Shown in pieces: positions 7,962-9,581 of a stretch of DNA of 9,581 nt. Under the pieces are notes generated by a model. That model was not told the DNA's origin. It worked only from the letters and a program-made list of their open reading frames with translations, and made no database searches. The stretch is from NCBI GenBank assembly GCA_934643145.1, contig CAKUBM010000045.1, positions 1 to 9,581 of the forward strand, given 5' to 3'. Each line of letters opens with the position of its first letter. Position 1 is the stretch's first letter. This DNA is from an uncultured Collinsella sp. (GTDB lineage Bacteria > Actinomycetota > Coriobacteriia > Coriobacteriales > Coriobacteriaceae). The position numbers and the translations under genes were made by a program.

Positions 7962-9581
7962 GACGCTCCGTCATATGTTGACCGTCGTGGTGATAGTCAT
8001 TGTTGCCGTATTCTCTTTCGCGATTGCTCCTGGAACGGCCCGTGCTGCCGCCACCGGAACCATTACGGTGGACGGTACGGTTGCGACGCGGTATGACGCG
8101 TATCAGCTCTTTTCGGCGACCGTTGTTGACGCTGCCGATGTCGACCAGAAGATTGCAACCGATGTAACGTGGGCGAATGACACGGTTCGCCAAGCTGTCC
8201 TTCCCACGCTTCATGATGCGGGGCTTGATGGTTCGGCATCGGCGGCGCAAGAGGCTGCTGAATGGATGAATGCCGACGGACATGTGACGACCACGCTGAC
8301 GGCAAAACTTGCCCGTGCGATTTGCAATGCCGGTGCGCCTTCCGTGGCCCTTAACGCGGGCACGACGGCCGAGCTGCCCTGTGGCTACTGGCTCATCGTC
8401 GCCGACGACGACGCCATTGCCCAGAACGAGGTCGGCACCGCGCCGATCATGGTCCTGCTCGGCGGCAGCGCCGTCACCGTCAAGCCCAAGGCCGCGACGC
8501 CTGCGGTCGCCAAGAACGTGCTGGAGGACGGCACCGCCGCCTGGGGCAAGGCCGCCGACGCCACGGTCGGCGACGACCTGTACTGGCGCCTCTCGGCCAC
8601 GGTCCCGGCGGGGCTCACGGCCTACGACGCCTACGCGGTGCAGTTCGTCGACACCATGAGCGCGGGGCTCGACCCCTCCAAGGTCGCCGCGAGCATGCGC
8701 GTGTACGTGGCGGCGGGCGTGGACGGCAACTATAACGCCGTCTCGACCGGCAAGGACGGACGCGCCGGCGCCGAGCCCGCGAAGGGCTGGACCGACATCA
8801 CGGCCCAGTGCGTCACCAAGGTCGAGGGGAGCTCCTTCACCGTGCGCACCGGCGACCTGATCGCCGCGCTCGGCGGGGCCGACGCCTTCACCGCGGGCGC
8901 CCGCGTGGTCGCCGTGTACGACGCGCCGCTGGGGACCAACTGCAATCGAGGAGCTGCCAAGGGCAACCCCAACGAGGTCTACCTGCGCTACCCGCGCTCT
9001 CCCTTCGCCGACCAGTCCGGCGACGGCGGTTTCACACGCACGCCGAGTGATGACGCGTGCGCCTACACCTGGGGGCTCAGCCTGATCAAGCGCTCAAGCT
9101 CGGACGACAATCCTCTCGCCGGTGCCAAGCTGCGCATTGTCGACGACCGTCGACGCACGCTGTCGGCCGACGGCACGTGGTCGACGGATGCCGATGCTTG
9201 CATTGTGACCGACAAGGACGGTCGCGTGGAGCTCAACGGCGTGGACGCGGGTGTCTATACCGTCGAGGAAGTCGAGGCACCCAAGGGCTATGCCGCCTTT
9301 GAGGGCAAGCGAACGGTGACGGTTACGGCCGAGGGCCTGGACGTTAAACAGGTGGCGGCCGCGAAGCCCAAGGTGACCGTATCGGCCGAAAGCCCCCTGC
9401 GGGTTGATGCCGCCGATGCCGGGATGGGTTCGATTGAGCTGTCGGTGCTCAACACCCCAAGCAAAGAAGCAAGTCGAGGCTTTATGCCCTCGATGGGAGA
9501 TAGGACGTTGGTGCTGGTGGCGGCTTTGGCTGTCGTCGGAGTAGCGGCCATCGTCGTCGCGCTTGTCATCAAGCGGGGAGG
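7954..9581 (+). CDS. SpaH/EbpB-type fimbrial pilin, 3' end outside the window
   Basis: Translation runs 542 codons to the right edge without a stop; the sorting signal and membrane helix are already complete, so only a few residues are missing. GTG 7954 is the likely start: GAGGTGG (7942-7948) precedes it, it overlaps the upstream stop by 8 bp, and it supplies the basic N-terminus of the signal peptide (cleavage after ARA, residue 31). ATG 7975 would remove those charges. The N-terminal domain (about 34-170) has the family's G-T-I-T-V and Y-D-A-Y-Q-L-F strands. The middle domain (about 180-350) shows K187, D233 in FVDTM and N340 in NEVYLRY, an isopeptide triad. The C-terminal CnaB/SpaA-like domain has K379, E439 in YTVEEVEAP and N500 in LNTP. 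The tail has MPSMGD (511-516), a helix (about 519-539) and KRG. It is probably the shaft pilin. Codons about 140-330 are extreme in GC3, unlike both flanks. Confidence 0.92.
   Translation, partial: MSKTLRHMLTVVVIVIVAVFSFAIAPGTARAAATGTITVDGTVATRYDAYQLFSATVVDAADVDQKIATDVTWANDTVRQAVLPTLHDAGLDGSASAAQEAAEWMNADGHVTTTLTAKLARAICNAGAPSVALNAGTTAELPCGYWLIVADDDAIAQNEVGTAPIMVLLGGSAVTVKPKAATPAVAKNVLEDGTAAWGKAADATVGDDLYWRLSATVPAGLTAYDAYAVQFVDTMSAGLDPSKVAASMRVYVAAGVDGNYNAVSTGKDGRAGAEPAKGWTDITAQCVTKVEGSSFTVRTGDLIAALGGADAFTAGARVVAVYDAPLGTNCNRGAAKGNPNEVYLRYPRSPFADQSGDGGFTRTPSDDACAYTWGLSLIKRSSSDDNPLAGAKLRIVDDRRRTLSADGTWSTDADACIVTDKDGRVELNGVDAGVYTVEEVEAPKGYAAFEGKRTVTVTAEGLDVKQVAAAKPKVTVSAESPLRVDAADAGMGSIELSVLNTPSKEASRGFMPSMGDRTLVLVAALAVVGVAAIVVALVIKRG

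Noticed and set aside
8309..8659. An Arg/Pro/Ser-rich plus-strand frame inside the second pilin gene
   Set aside because: Its composition is typical of a shifted reading of a GC-rich gene. The pilin frame continues uninterrupted across it with conserved family motifs.

Overview
The window looks like a chromosomal segment of a high-GC Gram-positive gut actinobacterium, most likely of the Coriobacteriia (Collinsella-like). This is inferred from the GC-rich codon use of the housekeeping genes, the tRNA genes with encoded CCA ends, and a sortase-type pilin locus. No rRNA or other marker fixes the genus.

Layout, all on the + strand. (1) Positions 1-345 hold three tRNA genes: tRNA-Ile(GAT), tRNA-Ala(TGC) and a second, identical tRNA-Ile(GAT). 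A perfect 16-bp hairpin lies between the first two, and a Rho-independent terminator closes the cluster. (2) Positions 485-1855 look like a three-gene operon: a bifunctional nuclease family (DUF151) protein, a small protein with two predicted membrane segments, and an acidic protein of unknown function. (3) Positions 1973-3811 encode the ribosome-associated GTPase TypA/BipA, with a hairpin in its leader and a strong terminator after it. (4) Positions 3875-4235 are a 361-bp, AT-richer spacer with an inverted repeat, a candidate promoter, a perfect 13-bp palindrome and a leader of about 150 nt. (5) From 4236 to the right edge runs a surface-fimbria operon of two overlapping genes. The first encodes a 1241-residue multi-domain adhesin or tip pilin. 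The second encodes a SpaH/EbpB-type pilin whose last codons fall outside the window.

The two fimbrial proteins carry Sec signal peptides and C-terminal sorting signals (LPEAGG and MPSMGD) and should be exported and linked to each other or to the wall by a sortase. No sortase gene is in the window; one would be expected just downstream. In the adhesin, five degenerate CnaA-like modules each show a Lys...Asp...Asn triad, followed by one CnaB/SpaA-like module and one Spy0128/FctA-like module with Lys-Glu-Asn triads. That predicts seven intramolecular isopeptide bonds in one chain.

The most unusual signals are these: a sharply bounded GC3-extreme block inside the second pilin gene, suggesting a recombined segment; sorting motifs in which the conserved Thr is replaced in both proteins (by Ala and by Met); the serial isopeptide architecture; and the hairpin wedged 11 bp upstream of tRNA-Ala. 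I see no evidence for a CRISPR array, a transposase, an integrase or a defence system.
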